Positions 43,065 through 51,355 of a stretch of DNA of 64,000 nt are shown here, one piece after another (position 1 is the first letter of the stretch; every line of letters starts with the position of its first letter). The stretch spans positions 89,999 to 153,998 of the forward strand of contig NZ_JAODMK010000003.1 in NCBI RefSeq assembly GCF_025465545.1, given 5' to 3'. This stretch comes from Naasia sp. GTDB taxonomy: Bacteria; Actinomycetota; Actinomycetes; Actinomycetales; Microbacteriaceae. Under the pieces are notes generated by a model, which worked only from the letters and a program-made list of their open reading frames with translations, searched no databases and was not told the DNA's origin. The position numbers and the translations under genes are program-made.

Positions 43065-46000
43065 CTATCCCGCGATGATGGGAATGGCCTCGGTCTGCGG
43101 CGCCAGGTGCCGGGCGCCCAGCGCGACGGCGACGCGGATCGCCACCGCACCCGGGTCCGCGAAGAGCTCGAAGCTGTGCACGCGGAGGTAGTGCCAGCCC
43201 AGACGCTTGAGCACCTCGGGCCGCAGCCGCAGCGCCTCACGCAGGGTGAGCCCGGTCACGGTCGCGTCGGTCTCGATGGCGATCGCGCGCCCCTCGTACG
43301 ACGCGACGAGGCCCAGCTTCCCGCGGTAGCCGAGGGCCGTCTTCAGGCCGAGGGCCTCCAGGCGACGCGACAGGTCGACGAGCATCGCGTCGCTGTCGTC
43401 GGGCAGCGGCACCTCGCTGGTACGGGCCTCCGCCTCGGCGAGCACCTCGCCGAGCGCGACGACGCCGTGCGACATGCGATCGGAGGCGATGTCCTCGGGC
43501 CGGAAGCAGGAGATCACCACGAGTGAGCGGCGCGCCCGCGTGACCGCCGAGGCGAGCAGGCGATCCCCGCCGGGCCGGCCGAGCGGACCGAAGTTGGAGA
43601 GCATCCGGCCGTGCGGGGTTCGGCCGTAGCCGATGGAGAGGATGACGCGGTCGCGGCTGTGGGCGAGCGCCTGCTCGAGCGTGACGACCATGAAGGGCTC
43701 CGCCTGCTCGCGGAGGAAGAAGTCGGTGACCTCGACCCGCTTGGCGACCGCCCGCAGCACGGCAGCCTGCACCCGCACGGCGTGCTTGTGGCTTGCCGTG
43801 ATGACGAGGAGGGACTCCTTGGGCCGGGTGATGGCGTGTTCGAGCACCAGCTCGACGACGCGGGCGACTTCGGCGTCGACGCTCTCCACGCTGCCGCTGT
43901 CCGCGTCGGGCATCCCGTGGCCGTCCTCGACGTAGTCGAGCACCAGGCTGGGACTGCCGAGGAAGGTGCCCGCCCACGGGGTCGAGTCGATCTTGCCGCC
44001 GTAGAAGCGCCGGTTCACCAGCTCGGCGAGGTCCTGTCCGCCGGCGCGGTAGCTGCGGGTGAGCTCGAGGGTGGGCAGCAGCTCGCCCAGCTTGGAGAGG
44101 GCGGAGTCGCCGTGCCGCTCGTCGAGCTCGGCCTGGGTGTGCTCGGGCGCGTAGTCCTCGCTCGTCAGGTCCTGCACCGAGATGCGGAACTCGGACGGGG
44201 TCTGCGTGACGGGGTCGCCGAAGAGGACGGTCTGGCCGGCCCGGCGGATCGAGCCGAGGCTCTCCGCGACGCTCACGGCCCCGGCGTCGAGCAGGAAGAC
44301 GGCGTCGAAGGGGATTCCGTCGGAGATCGCCCAGACGTCGTAGGGCGAAGCGAGCCACACGGGTGCCACGAGGCGGGACAGGTGCGGGGCGTCGCGGTGC
44401 AGGGCGGCCGCGTCCGTCCTGTCGCCGCGGAGCAGCTGCTTGAGCGCCTCGGCCTCCTGCGGCCAGTCGGCGACGCCGATCTTCCACGCCTCGGCCAGGT
44501 TCCACGCCAGCTGCGGCGCGTTGCCGGCGGCGTGGGCCTCGTCGACGAGTCGGAAGTCCGCCTCGAGCCGGTCGAGCACGCGGGTGTTCGCGCCGAGCAG
44601 GGCCTTGTCGCTGGCGAGCATGCGCTCGAGCACCGACGTCCACCAGGTGAGCTCGAGCTCGATCGCGACGCGGTCCTCGGGGACGTGCCGGCGGGCGAGG
44701 TCGTCGAGCAGCGGATCGAGGTCAAGGGAGCGGAGGCTCGTGACGAGCGCGGTGCGCTCCTGCAGGTTCTGCAGCACCTCGGAGTCCGCGGCGAGGCCCG
44801 CCAGGGTCCGCTGCAGCTCCGCGATCGGCAGGTTGCTCAGCGCGCCAGGTGACGCCGTGAGGCCGAGCGGCTCGTCGAGGGTCGCGAGGTCGGCGGAGAT
44901 GCGCTGGTACGCGACCTGCACGTCGCCGATTCCGACGGGCACGTCGGGGGTGATGCCGGAGGTGACGAAGCGCTGGTACATCACGCGCTGCTGCTGGATC
45001 CGGATGAGCGCGTCGTGCAGGTCGGCCACGTGCACGCCGGGTCGCACGTACTCCTTGGCGAGCTTGCGCAGGCGCCGCCGATTGCCGCCGCTCATCGCCT
45101 CGGCCTCACGACGCGGGCCGGTCGCCGCGATGAGCTCGCCGAGGGAGCGGTCGAACACCACCGGCAGGAACCGGTCGAGCGTCTCCCGGATGTCGAGCAG
45201 GAGGCGGAGGTAGATGCCCAGCTCGGCGATGCTCTCGAAGGGCCGGAGGCGGGTCTTGCCGACCAGCTCGTTCGCGCGCTGGAGCAGGCGCGGCACCTCG
45301 GTGCTCGACAGGCGCCGGGCCAGGGCGTGCGCGTTGACCGCCGCGGACGACGTGGCGAAGGACGCCCCGTACCAGGGCGAGTCGCCGGGACCGTAGCGGA
45401 ACTCCCCCAGCGCCGCGGCCCGCACCAGCGTCTGCGCCGCCGAGGCCCGATCATTGGCGAGCGCCTCGATGGCGCGGTCGGTGAGCCGGGACGTGGTCTG
45501 CGGCGGGTCGGGCAGCAGCGACAGCCGGGCGAGCTCGCCGAGCGCGTCGAGGGCGGAGACGCCGAGCACGGGGTCCCGGCGGGCCAGCGCCTCCCGGTAG
45601 TCGAGCAGCACCGAGCGGAGCCGCACGAGCGCATCGTCGACGTCGGCGGTGTTCTTCTGCGCCGCCTTCTCGTTGCGGCTGATCGCCTGGATCACGTCTC
45701 GCCGGGCGCTCCGGGGTGAGATCGCGATGCCGGGCAGGCCGGTCTCCACGAGCCGCGCGGCGACCGCGGCGAGCGTGGCGTGACGCGGGCTGACGACGAG
45801 CACCCGCTTGTGCTGGGCGACGAGGGCGCCGAGCGCGTTGACGATGGTCTGGGTTCCGCCGGTGCCGGGCAGGGTCTTGACCACGACCGAGTTGCCGGCG
45901 GCGATCTGCGAGACGACGAACTCCTGCTCGGGGTCGGCGTCGAGGAGGAGGGTGTCGCTGGAGGGCGGCCGCTCGTCCTGCGAGACCGGCTCTGCCGGCG

Positions 46001-46865
46001 TGTAGCGCTCCCCGATGGTCCAGCGGGCGTTGGGGTTGCCGGCCAGAGCGTCGATCACCGGGTGGTCGAGCTTCTCGATGTCGGTGAGCATCCGCGGCGC
46101 CACATCGGCGAAGGAGCTGGCGACGAGCCGCGGGTGCACGGAGAACCAGGCGAGGTGCGAGGTGAGCCCGCGGAGGCGGTCGATCGCGGCCTGCGGCTTG
46201 AAGGTGTTGCCGGTGCCGGCGAGCGCGACGAACGCGTCGGGGTCGAGGGTCACCTGGTACTGCTCGTGCAGTGCCCGTGCGAGTGCCGGGTTGAGGAAGG
46301 GCGCGCCCTTGAGCCGCAGCTCGAAGTCGCGGCCGTAGCGGCGCAGCGCGAGCGGGCGCAGCAGCAGCGGCGCCCGGTACTCCTTCTTCTCGAACTTCCA
46401 CTCGGCGATGCCGATGGCGAGATGAATGGAGTCGATTCCGCGGGTGGAGCTGAGCTCGACACCCTTGGCCGTCATGTTGGAGGCCGCGATGCTGGCGCTG
46501 CGGAAGGCGAGATCATCGCGGATCAGGCTGGACAGCAGCGTGGTCTTGCCGGTGATGAACTGCGCGAGCCCGCCCGGATGGGTGGTGCCGAGTTCGATGC
46601 GCGTGCGGGGCGAGTCGACGAAGTGCAGCAGCGGCGACGGGCCGCCGAGCTCCGCGAGCTCGTCGCGCCACTTCTGCCACTGCGGCTCCGCGACGTTGAC
46701 GGGCGTGACGCGAGGATCCCCCACGCTGATCGCGTCGGGACTGATCGCCGCCGAGGTCGCAACCTGCACCGCGGATTCGGAGTAGAGCTCCTCGTCCTCA
46801 TGCCTTCTGCCCAGCCGCGCCACGCTCGCAACTGTAGGTGGCACGCCCTCGGAAACGCCGGACAT
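43065..46865 (-). CDS. DUF4011-type superfamily-1 helicase-like protein with degenerate P-loop
   Basis: 1266 residues. An N-terminal DUF4011-like region (WQKWRDELAELGGPSPLLHF, APLLLRPLALRR) is followed by a split SF1 ATPase core. The P-loop position (332-340) reads LPGTGGTQT where active relatives have PPGTGKSQT. The Walker B/motif III region (about 855-890) reads FLLDAGAVSVAESL and LFGDPVTQTP, without the usual Asp-Glu. Later helicase motifs persist (FGPLGRPGGDRLLASAVTRARRSLVVIS). The C-terminus (1150-1240) ends in a REase-like LRPEVLKRLGWHYLRVHSFELFADP. Active relatives are nucleic-acid helicases or defence proteins; this member probably does not hydrolyse ATP conventionally (inference). 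Confidence 0.85.
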   Translation of the reverse strand: MSGVSEGVPPTVASVARLGRRHEDEELYSESAVQVATSAAISPDAISVGDPRVTPVNVAEPQWQKWRDELAELGGPSPLLHFVDSPRTRIELGTTHPGGLAQFITGKTTLLSSLIRDDLAFRSASIAASNMTAKGVELSSTRGIDSIHLAIGIAEWKFEKKEYRAPLLLRPLALRRYGRDFELRLKGAPFLNPALARALHEQYQVTLDPDAFVALAGTGNTFKPQAAIDRLRGLTSHLAWFSVHPRLVASSFADVAPRMLTDIEKLDHPVIDALAGNPNARWTIGERYTPAEPVSQDERPPSSDTLLLDADPEQEFVVSQIAAGNSVVVKTLPGTGGTQTIVNALGALVAQHKRVLVVSPRHATLAAVAARLVETGLPGIAISPRSARRDVIQAISRNEKAAQKNTADVDDALVRLRSVLLDYREALARRDPVLGVSALDALGELARLSLLPDPPQTTSRLTDRAIEALANDRASAAQTLVRAAALGEFRYGPGDSPWYGASFATSSAAVNAHALARRLSSTEVPRLLQRANELVGKTRLRPFESIAELGIYLRLLLDIRETLDRFLPVVFDRSLGELIAATGPRREAEAMSGGNRRRLRKLAKEYVRPGVHVADLHDALIRIQQQRVMYQRFVTSGITPDVPVGIGDVQVAYQRISADLATLDEPLGLTASPGALSNLPIAELQRTLAGLAADSEVLQNLQERTALVTSLRSLDLDPLLDDLARRHVPEDRVAIELELTWWTSVLERMLASDKALLGANTRVLDRLEADFRLVDEAHAAGNAPQLAWNLAEAWKIGVADWPQEAEALKQLLRGDRTDAAALHRDAPHLSRLVAPVWLASPYDVWAISDGIPFDAVFLLDAGAVSVAESLGSIRRAGQTVLFGDPVTQTPSEFRISVQDLTSEDYAPEHTQAELDERHGDSALSKLGELLPTLELTRSYRAGGQDLAELVNRRFYGGKIDSTPWAGTFLGSPSLVLDYVEDGHGMPDADSGSVESVDAEVARVVELVLEHAITRPKESLLVITASHKHAVRVQAAVLRAVAKRVEVTDFFLREQAEPFMVVTLEQALAHSRDRVILSIGYGRTPHGRMLSNFGPLGRPGGDRLLASAVTRARRSLVVISCFRPEDIASDRMSHGVVALGEVLAEAEARTSEVPLPDDSDAMLVDLSRRLEALGLKTALGYRGKLGLVASYEGRAIAIETDATVTGLTLREALRLRPEVLKRLGWHYLRVHSFELFADPGAVAIRVAVALGARHLAPQTEAIPIIAG

Positions 46866-47007
46866 TCGGCGAGTTTCACCAACCCCGGATTGGGGGTGTG
46901 TCGCCTTCTGGTTCGCGAGGGACGTCTCCTATCAAACGAGCACTCCGGCCAGCCACTCCCCCGCAGCGATCCGGCTCTTCGACCCCCACGTTACGATGGG
47001 CTCGCCA

Positions 47008-47079
47008 GCCTCTGTAGCTCAATGGAAGAGCAGTTCCGTCCTAAGGAAACGGTTGGGGGTTCGAGTCCCTCCAGGGGCA
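47008..47079 (+). tRNA. tRNA-Arg (anticodon CCT)
   Basis: A 72-nt cloverleaf: acceptor GCCTCTG/CAGGGGC, D-arm GCTC-AATGGAA-GAGC, anticodon arm GTTCC-GTCCTAA-GGAAA (outermost pair G27-A43 unpaired, G at position 32), T-arm GGGGG-TTCGAGT-CCCTC, discriminator A. CCA is not encoded. TACGAT ends 13 nt upstream as a possible -10 element. Its 3' end is the first member of the repeat array that follows. Confidence 0.92.
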
Positions 47080-47400
47080 CATAGTCGGGATGGCCGCCCT
47101 TGGGCGGGCGGCCCGGCTATCTGCATGTGGAGGATCCAGCAGCCTCTCGCGGGGTGGGCCCCTGGCGCACGCTTGCGCCAGGGATCGAGTCCCTCCAGGG
47201 GCACATCGCTTGATCGGCCGCCTCCTGGCGGGTGATCAAGCGATCTGTCGTTGGAGGATCGAGAAGCCTCTCGCGGGGTGGGCCCCTGGCGCATGCTTGC
47301 GCCAGGGTTCGAGTCCCTCCAGGGGCACATAGTCGGGATGGCCGCCCTTGGGCGGGCGGCCCGGCTATCTGCAGGTGGAGGATCCAGCAGCCGCTCGCGG
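47061..47400 (+). repeat. 124-bp tandem array repeating the tRNA-Arg 3' end (about 2.7 copies)
   Basis: The 22-mer tcgagtccctccaggggcac+at, half T-loop and acceptor of tRNA-Arg, occurs at 47061, 47185 and 47309, exactly 124 bp apart. Each unit then has hairpin A (40 nt between the same at ends), a conserved block ggaggatc(c/g)ag(c/a)agcc, and hairpin B ccctggcgca-ygct-tgcgccaggg, which leads into the next tRNA end. Copy three stops at about 47400 after 92 bp and differs from copy one at two positions. Copy two has a different hairpin A of equal length. No convincing ORF covers it. The remaining gap (47401-47494) shows nothing. Confidence 0.9.
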
Positions 47401-47494
47401 TCATCCTCGCGACGCTCCCCGATCGCCGGCGTGCTCCTCGGAGAGCCGCCTGCCATCGATGCCGCTTCCCCTCGATGCATCGAGACCGATGGCA

Positions 47495-47530
47495 TTGACG
47501 CTTCACTTGTTTTTTGCAAGTGTTGACGCT
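47495..47530 (+). promoter_or_regulatory. AT-rich inverted repeat before the VOC-HxlR genes
   Basis: The inverted repeat cacttg-ttttttg-caagtg (47504-47522) is flanked by two direct copies of ttgacgct (47495 and 47523). It is an AT-rich island in a GC-rich region, 33 nt before the VOC start, with TTGACG as a plausible -35. It is a good candidate operator for the HxlR regulator encoded downstream. Confidence 0.5.
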
Positions 47531-47562
47531 GTCCACATGAGGACCCCACGAAGGAGACCACG

Positions 47563-47997
47563 ATGACCGCGATGTTCGTCAACCTGCCGGTGACCGACCT
47601 GGAGCGCGCGAAGGCGTTCTACACGGCCATCGGGTTCGCCATCAATCCGCTCTTCACCGATCACAACGCCGCCTGCGTCGTCGTCGAGGAGGACCACAGC
47701 TACTTCATGCTCCTGGTGCGCGACTTCTTCCAGACCTTCACCGACCTGCCCATCGGCGACCCGGCGGTGAACCCGTCGGTGTCGACGGCGATCTTCCTCG
47801 ACAGCCGCGAGGCGGTCGACAAGGCTGTCGCCGACGGCATCGCCGCGGGCGGTGGCGAGCCGCGCCCCGCCTCGGACTACGGCTTCATGTACCAGCGCCA
47901 GGTCACCGACCCCGACGGAAATCTCCTCGAGTTCGGCTGGATGGACCCGGCCGCGGCCGCTCAGGGCCCCGAGGCCTTCGCGAGTCAGCAGGCCTGA
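47563..47997 (+). CDS. VOC-superfamily (glyoxalase-fold) protein
   Basis: This 144-residue protein starts MTAMFVNLPVTDLERAKAFYTAIGF. The second module begins VSTAIFLDSREAVDKAVADG and ends VTDPDGNLLEFGWMDP, keeping the Glu of the GNxxE strand, unlike the VOC protein at 1805. It resembles the YaeR/PhnB-like group annotated as lactoylglutathione-lyase-related. AAGGAG precedes the ATG. It forms an operon with the HxlR regulator 5 nt downstream. Confidence 0.85.
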   Translation: MTAMFVNLPVTDLERAKAFYTAIGFAINPLFTDHNAACVVVEEDHSYFMLLVRDFFQTFTDLPIGDPAVNPSVSTAIFLDSREAVDKAVADGIAAGGGEPRPASDYGFMYQRQVTDPDGNLLEFGWMDPAAAAQGPEAFASQQA

Positions 47998-48002
47998 GGG
48001 CC

Positions 48003-48644
48003 ATGGCCGCGCGCGACTACGGGCAGTACGGCGGGGTTCCGCGGGCACTCGAGCTCATCGGCGAACGGTGGGCGCTGCTCATCGTGCGGGACCTGCTGGT
48101 CGGGCCGCGCCGATACGGCGAGCTGGCCGCGGGGCTGCCCCGGATCCCGAGCAACATCCTGGCGGCGCGGCTCAAGGAGCTGCAGGCGGCAGGTGTCCTC
48201 CGGCGGGTGCCGCACTCGCGCGTCATCGTCTACGAGCTGACGTCCTACGGCCGGGAGCTCGAGCCCGTCGTGCTCGCGCTCGGCGCCTGGGGCTTCAAGG
48301 CGATGGAGGATCCGCGGGAGGAGCAGATCATCACCCCCGACTCGATGACGATGGACCTCCGCACCGCCTTCCGGCCGGAGGTGGCGGCGATCCTGCCGGC
48401 CACCGCCTACGCGGCGCGGCTGGGGGCCGTCCAGCTGCTCATCCGCGTCGACGGATCAAGCCTGGATGTGACGCGCGGAGACGGACCCGTGGACCTCGCC
48501 TTTGCCGCGGGTTCGGCCATCCACCGGCTCATCTCCGGCGGACTCGCACCGGATCGGGCGATCGCGACCGGCGCGGTCGAGGTGCTGCACGGGCCGGGCA
48601 GACTCCTCGACCGCTTTGCGAGCACCTTCCACGTTGCGGCCTGA
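48003..48644 (+). CDS. HxlR-family regulator with C-terminal SCP2-like domain
   Basis: Of 213 residues, an N-terminal winged helix of the HxlR type (GGVPRALELIGERWALLIVRDLLVGPRRYGELAAGLPRIPSNILAARLKEL) lacks the usual conserved Cys of redox-sensing HxlR proteins. A C-terminal domain of about 100 residues (LRTAFRPEVAAILPATAYAARLGAVQL, GGLAPDRAIATGAVEVLHGP) looks like a sterol-carrier-protein-2 fold. Such fused regulators probably bind a hydrophobic ligand. Likely autoregulates the VOC operon. Confidence 0.85.
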   Translation: MAARDYGQYGGVPRALELIGERWALLIVRDLLVGPRRYGELAAGLPRIPSNILAARLKELQAAGVLRRVPHSRVIVYELTSYGRELEPVVLALGAWGFKAMEDPREEQIITPDSMTMDLRTAFRPEVAAILPATAYAARLGAVQLLIRVDGSSLDVTRGDGPVDLAFAAGSAIHRLISGGLAPDRAIATGAVEVLHGPGRLLDRFASTFHVAA

Positions 48645-48702
48645 GTCCGGCGCGGAGCCCTTACGTCGCGAGCAGGCTATCGGGCCCGCCAGCTGGCAGG
48701 AC

Positions 48703-48721
48703 CGCCGCGCCCCTCGCGGCG
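48703..48721. terminator. Hairpin between convergent genes
   Basis: cgccgcg-cccct-cgcggcg, a 7-bp perfect stem, lies 58 nt after the HxlR stop and 47 nt before the end of the small acidic gene. Plausible bidirectional terminator. Confidence 0.45.
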
Positions 48722-48768
48722 CGATCGGGCCGTTCCCTCCTGCCACAAGCGCGCGCGCATGTCGAGCC

Positions 48769-48969
48769 TCAGCCTCGAGAGCGCCCCAGCCCGGAGCCGG
48801 TGTCGAGGTCGTCGCCCGCGACCAGGTCGGGGCCCTCGCTCTCGGTGATGTCGACCCCTTCGAATGCCGGGTCGAGCCCGAGCTCCTTGTCGTGCTCCTT
48901 GCGCAGCTTCTCCTGCGCGCCGTCGTTGTCGGCGAGGTTCCGCTCGTCGCGGGTGGTGTCGTCGGTCAT
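48769..48969 (-). CDS. Small acidic hypothetical protein
   Basis: This 66-residue protein starts at ATG 48969 with AAAGGACGAGCC upstream. The sequence is MTDDTTRDERNLADNDGAQEKLRKEHDKELGLDP..., strongly acidic and low in hydrophobic residues, so probably disordered. No family recognised. Divergent from the acyl-CoA ligase gene. Confidence 0.6.
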   Translation of the reverse strand: MTDDTTRDERNLADNDGAQEKLRKEHDKELGLDPAFEGVDITESEGPDLVAGDDLDTGSGLGRSRG

Positions 48970-49166
48970 GGCTCGTCCTTTCGGCTGGACCGCCAGCGTA
49001 CGCCGCGGGTTCGGGGGGATTCGAAGCGGCCGATGCCCTCCACGGCGCCGTCGGGAAGGAATAGATTTACGGCGGCACCCCGACCTTCGCGGAGGAAGGA
49101 CGGGCGGCGCACCCGAGCAGGCGCGCACGCCCGGCGGGCCGCCGAGATCCACTCGCAGGAGAACCG

Positions 49167-50762
49167 ATGGCCGTGAACGAGCTCCACTCCAACCTGATCC
49201 ACCGCGTGAACGTGGGCGACAGCCTCACCCGCAGCGCCGCCCGGTCCTCCTCCTCGCTCGCCCTCGTGCAAGGTGATCGACGGCTGACCTACGCGGAGCT
49301 CAACGAACAGGTCAACCGGGTCGCCAACTCCCTCACCGAGCGTGGGATCAGCGGCGGCGACGCCATCGCGCTGGCCTCCGGCAACAGCATCGAGTTCCTC
49401 GTGACCTACTACGCCTGCGCGAAGATCGGCGCGGTCTGCGTGCCCATCAACCTGGGCTGGCGTGAGGAGGAGGTCACCTACGTGCTGGCCGACGCGGACG
49501 CGCGGCTGCTCGTCGTCGCCGCCCCGCTGGCCGAGCGGATGGCCCCGAGCGTCGCGGCCAGCGACGGCATCGTGGCCGTCGTGCTGATCGGCGAATCGGA
49601 CGCCGACTTCGGCCCCCGGCACGTCCACCCGTTCACCGATCTCACCGGCCACGCGGACGCCCGGGAGCCCGAGCACCTCATCGACGACCGCGCCCCGCTC
49701 ACCTACCTGTACACGAGTGGCACCACCTCGTTCCCCAAGGGCGTGGTGGGCAACCACACCGCCATCTACCTCGAGTCGATGACGATGGCGCTCGAGGGAC
49801 AGTTCCGGGCCGACGACAGGTTCGCGGCAATGCTGCCGATGTTCCACACCGCGCAGCTCAACTGCCACTGCACGACCGCGATCATGGTCGGCGCGACCAT
49901 GCACATCCTCCCCGGCTTCGACGCGGAGACGCTGCTCACGCTCATCGAGACGGAGAGCATCACCCAGATCTTCGGACTGCCGATGATGTACCGGGCGATG
50001 CTCGAGCACGAGTCGATCGGCCGGCGGAAGCTGTCCAGCCTGCGCCGAGCGCTGTACGCGATGGCGCCGATGCCGCAGGACATGCTCGAGAAGTGCATCG
50101 AGGTGTTCGACTGCGGCTTCTACCTGCTGTTCGGACAGACCGAGATGAGCCCGACCGCGACCATCTTCCGCCCCGAGAACCAGCTCTCTCATCCCGGCGC
50201 GGCCGGCACGGCGGTCGTCAACGTGCAGGTCGCGATCATGGCCGAGGACGGCACGCTGCTGCCACAGGGCGACACGGGAGAGATCGTCTACCGTGGGCCG
50301 CACACCATGACCGAGTACCTCGGCAACCCGGACGCCACCGAGGAGGCCTTCCGGCACGGCTGGTTCCACTCCGGCGACATCGGGCACCTCGGCGAGGACG
50401 GGATCCTCTGGTTCACCGACCGGCGCAAGGACGTGATCAAGACCGGCGGTGAGAACGTCGCCTCCATCGAGGTGGAGAAGGCACTGTATGCGGCCGAGCC
50501 GGGGGCTGCCGAGGTCGTGGTGGTCGGCCTGCCGCACGAGGACTGGTCCGAGGCGATCACCGCGTTCGTCGTGCCGAAGCCGGGTCACCAGCTCGATCCC
50601 GAGGCGATCCGCACCGCGATGCGGGAACGGATCGACGCGTACAAGATCCCCAAGTCGATCGTGTTCCTGGAGTCCCTGCCGAAGACGTCGACCGGCAAGA
50701 TCCAGAAGAACGTGATCCGGGACCGCCACGCCGATCACTACGGCGCCGCCGCCGCGCGCTGA
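49167..50762 (+). CDS. Acyl-CoA synthetase (AMP-binding, ANL superfamily)
   Basis: This 531-residue adenylate-forming ligase activates a carboxylic acid as acyl-AMP and then acyl-CoA. It has the A3 P-loop YLYTSGTTSFPKGVVGNH (about 170-187), LFGQTEMSPT (A5), FHSGDIGHLGEDG with the A7 Asp, DRRKDVIKTGGENVAS (A8), and the catalytic Lys in LPKTSTGKIQKN (A10). The FadD-like subgroup cannot be told apart by eye. AGGAG precedes the ATG. A large palindromic terminator follows. Confidence 0.93.
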   Translation: MAVNELHSNLIHRVNVGDSLTRSAARSSSSLALVQGDRRLTYAELNEQVNRVANSLTERGISGGDAIALASGNSIEFLVTYYACAKIGAVCVPINLGWREEEVTYVLADADARLLVVAAPLAERMAPSVAASDGIVAVVLIGESDADFGPRHVHPFTDLTGHADAREPEHLIDDRAPLTYLYTSGTTSFPKGVVGNHTAIYLESMTMALEGQFRADDRFAAMLPMFHTAQLNCHCTTAIMVGATMHILPGFDAETLLTLIETESITQIFGLPMMYRAMLEHESIGRRKLSSLRRALYAMAPMPQDMLEKCIEVFDCGFYLLFGQTEMSPTATIFRPENQLSHPGAAGTAVVNVQVAIMAEDGTLLPQGDTGEIVYRGPHTMTEYLGNPDATEEAFRHGWFHSGDIGHLGEDGILWFTDRRKDVIKTGGENVASIEVEKALYAAEPGAAEVVVVGLPHEDWSEAITAFVVPKPGHQLDPEAIRTAMRERIDAYKIPKSIVFLESLPKTSTGKIQKNVIRDRHADHYGAAAAR

Positions 50763-50777
50763 GCGGCCAGGCCCAAA

Positions 50778-50851
50778 CGCCGAGTGCGCCTCGAGACGCC
50801 GAGCGCACCCTGGGGACGCATAGCGCTCGGCGACTCGAGGCGCACTCGGCG
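50778..50851. terminator. 74-bp near-perfect palindrome after the acyl-CoA ligase
   Basis: An 18-bp arm cgccgagtgcgcctcgag pairs with its exact complement at 50834-50851. Inside, after a single A/A mismatch, cgccgagcgc (50797-50806) pairs with gcgctcggcg (50823-50832), leaving a 16-nt loop. The two stems repeat the same cgccgag(t)gcgc sequence, so the arms are also partly direct repeats. No T-tract. Probable terminator; a mobile palindrome is possible. Confidence 0.7.
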
Positions 50852-50963
50852 CTCGCGACGCGCTTGCCGCTTCGTTGCGCACCGGTCGGCGAAGTGCAAC
50901 CCCTTCGGCGCAGCCAGGGGCGCGCCTAGCGTGGGAAGCGAACCCGATCGAGAAGGAGCCGAC

Positions 50964-51302
50964 GTGACCGAGTCACTCAAGCACGACGAACTTCCCCTCC
51001 CCGAGTACGACCACATCCCGCTCGGCATGCTCGGGGGCCGCATCGCGCCGCTCGACGCCGAGGGAGTGGGCCAGCTGCTCGACTACGAGCGGGAGCACGG
51101 CAACCGGCTGCCCATCGTGCAGATCCTCGAGCACCGCATCGAGGCGCTGCAGAACGGGGCGGAGTCGAGCGGAACGATCACCGACGCCTTCCCCGAGATG
51201 TCCCAGGGCCAGGCGGGCTCTCAGGTGACTCCAGCCACGTCCGGGCCGGTCATCAACCCGCCCTCGCACGGCGACCCGACCAACCCCGCACAGCCTCGCT
51301 GA
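50964..51302 (+). CDS. Conserved actinobacterial protein, unknown function
   Basis: This 112-residue protein starts GTG 50964 (AAGGAG 6 nt upstream). The conserved part is LPLPEYDHIPLGMLGGRIAPLDAEGVGQLLDYEREHGNRLPIVQILEHRIEALQNG (residues 9-64), a small helical module seen in many actinobacterial proteins of unknown role. A disordered Gln/Pro/Ser tail follows. TAGCGT lies upstream (about 30 nt) as a possible -10. Confidence 0.75.
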   Translation: MTESLKHDELPLPEYDHIPLGMLGGRIAPLDAEGVGQLLDYEREHGNRLPIVQILEHRIEALQNGAESSGTITDAFPEMSQGQAGSQVTPATSGPVINPPSHGDPTNPAQPR

Positions 51303-51355
51303 CGGTACCCGACTCGTGGCGGCGTCGCCCCACACTGATGCGATAGGCAGGACTC

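Noticed and set aside
47061-47400. CRISPR-like array
   Set aside because: Units are 124 bp, contiguous and near-identical, with no spacers and no cas genes.
47019-47582. Several ORFs (MCPWRDSNPG..., GTRTLAQACARG...) over the tRNA-Arg array
   Set aside because: They are translations of tRNA and hairpin repeats in both strands, with no codon bias.
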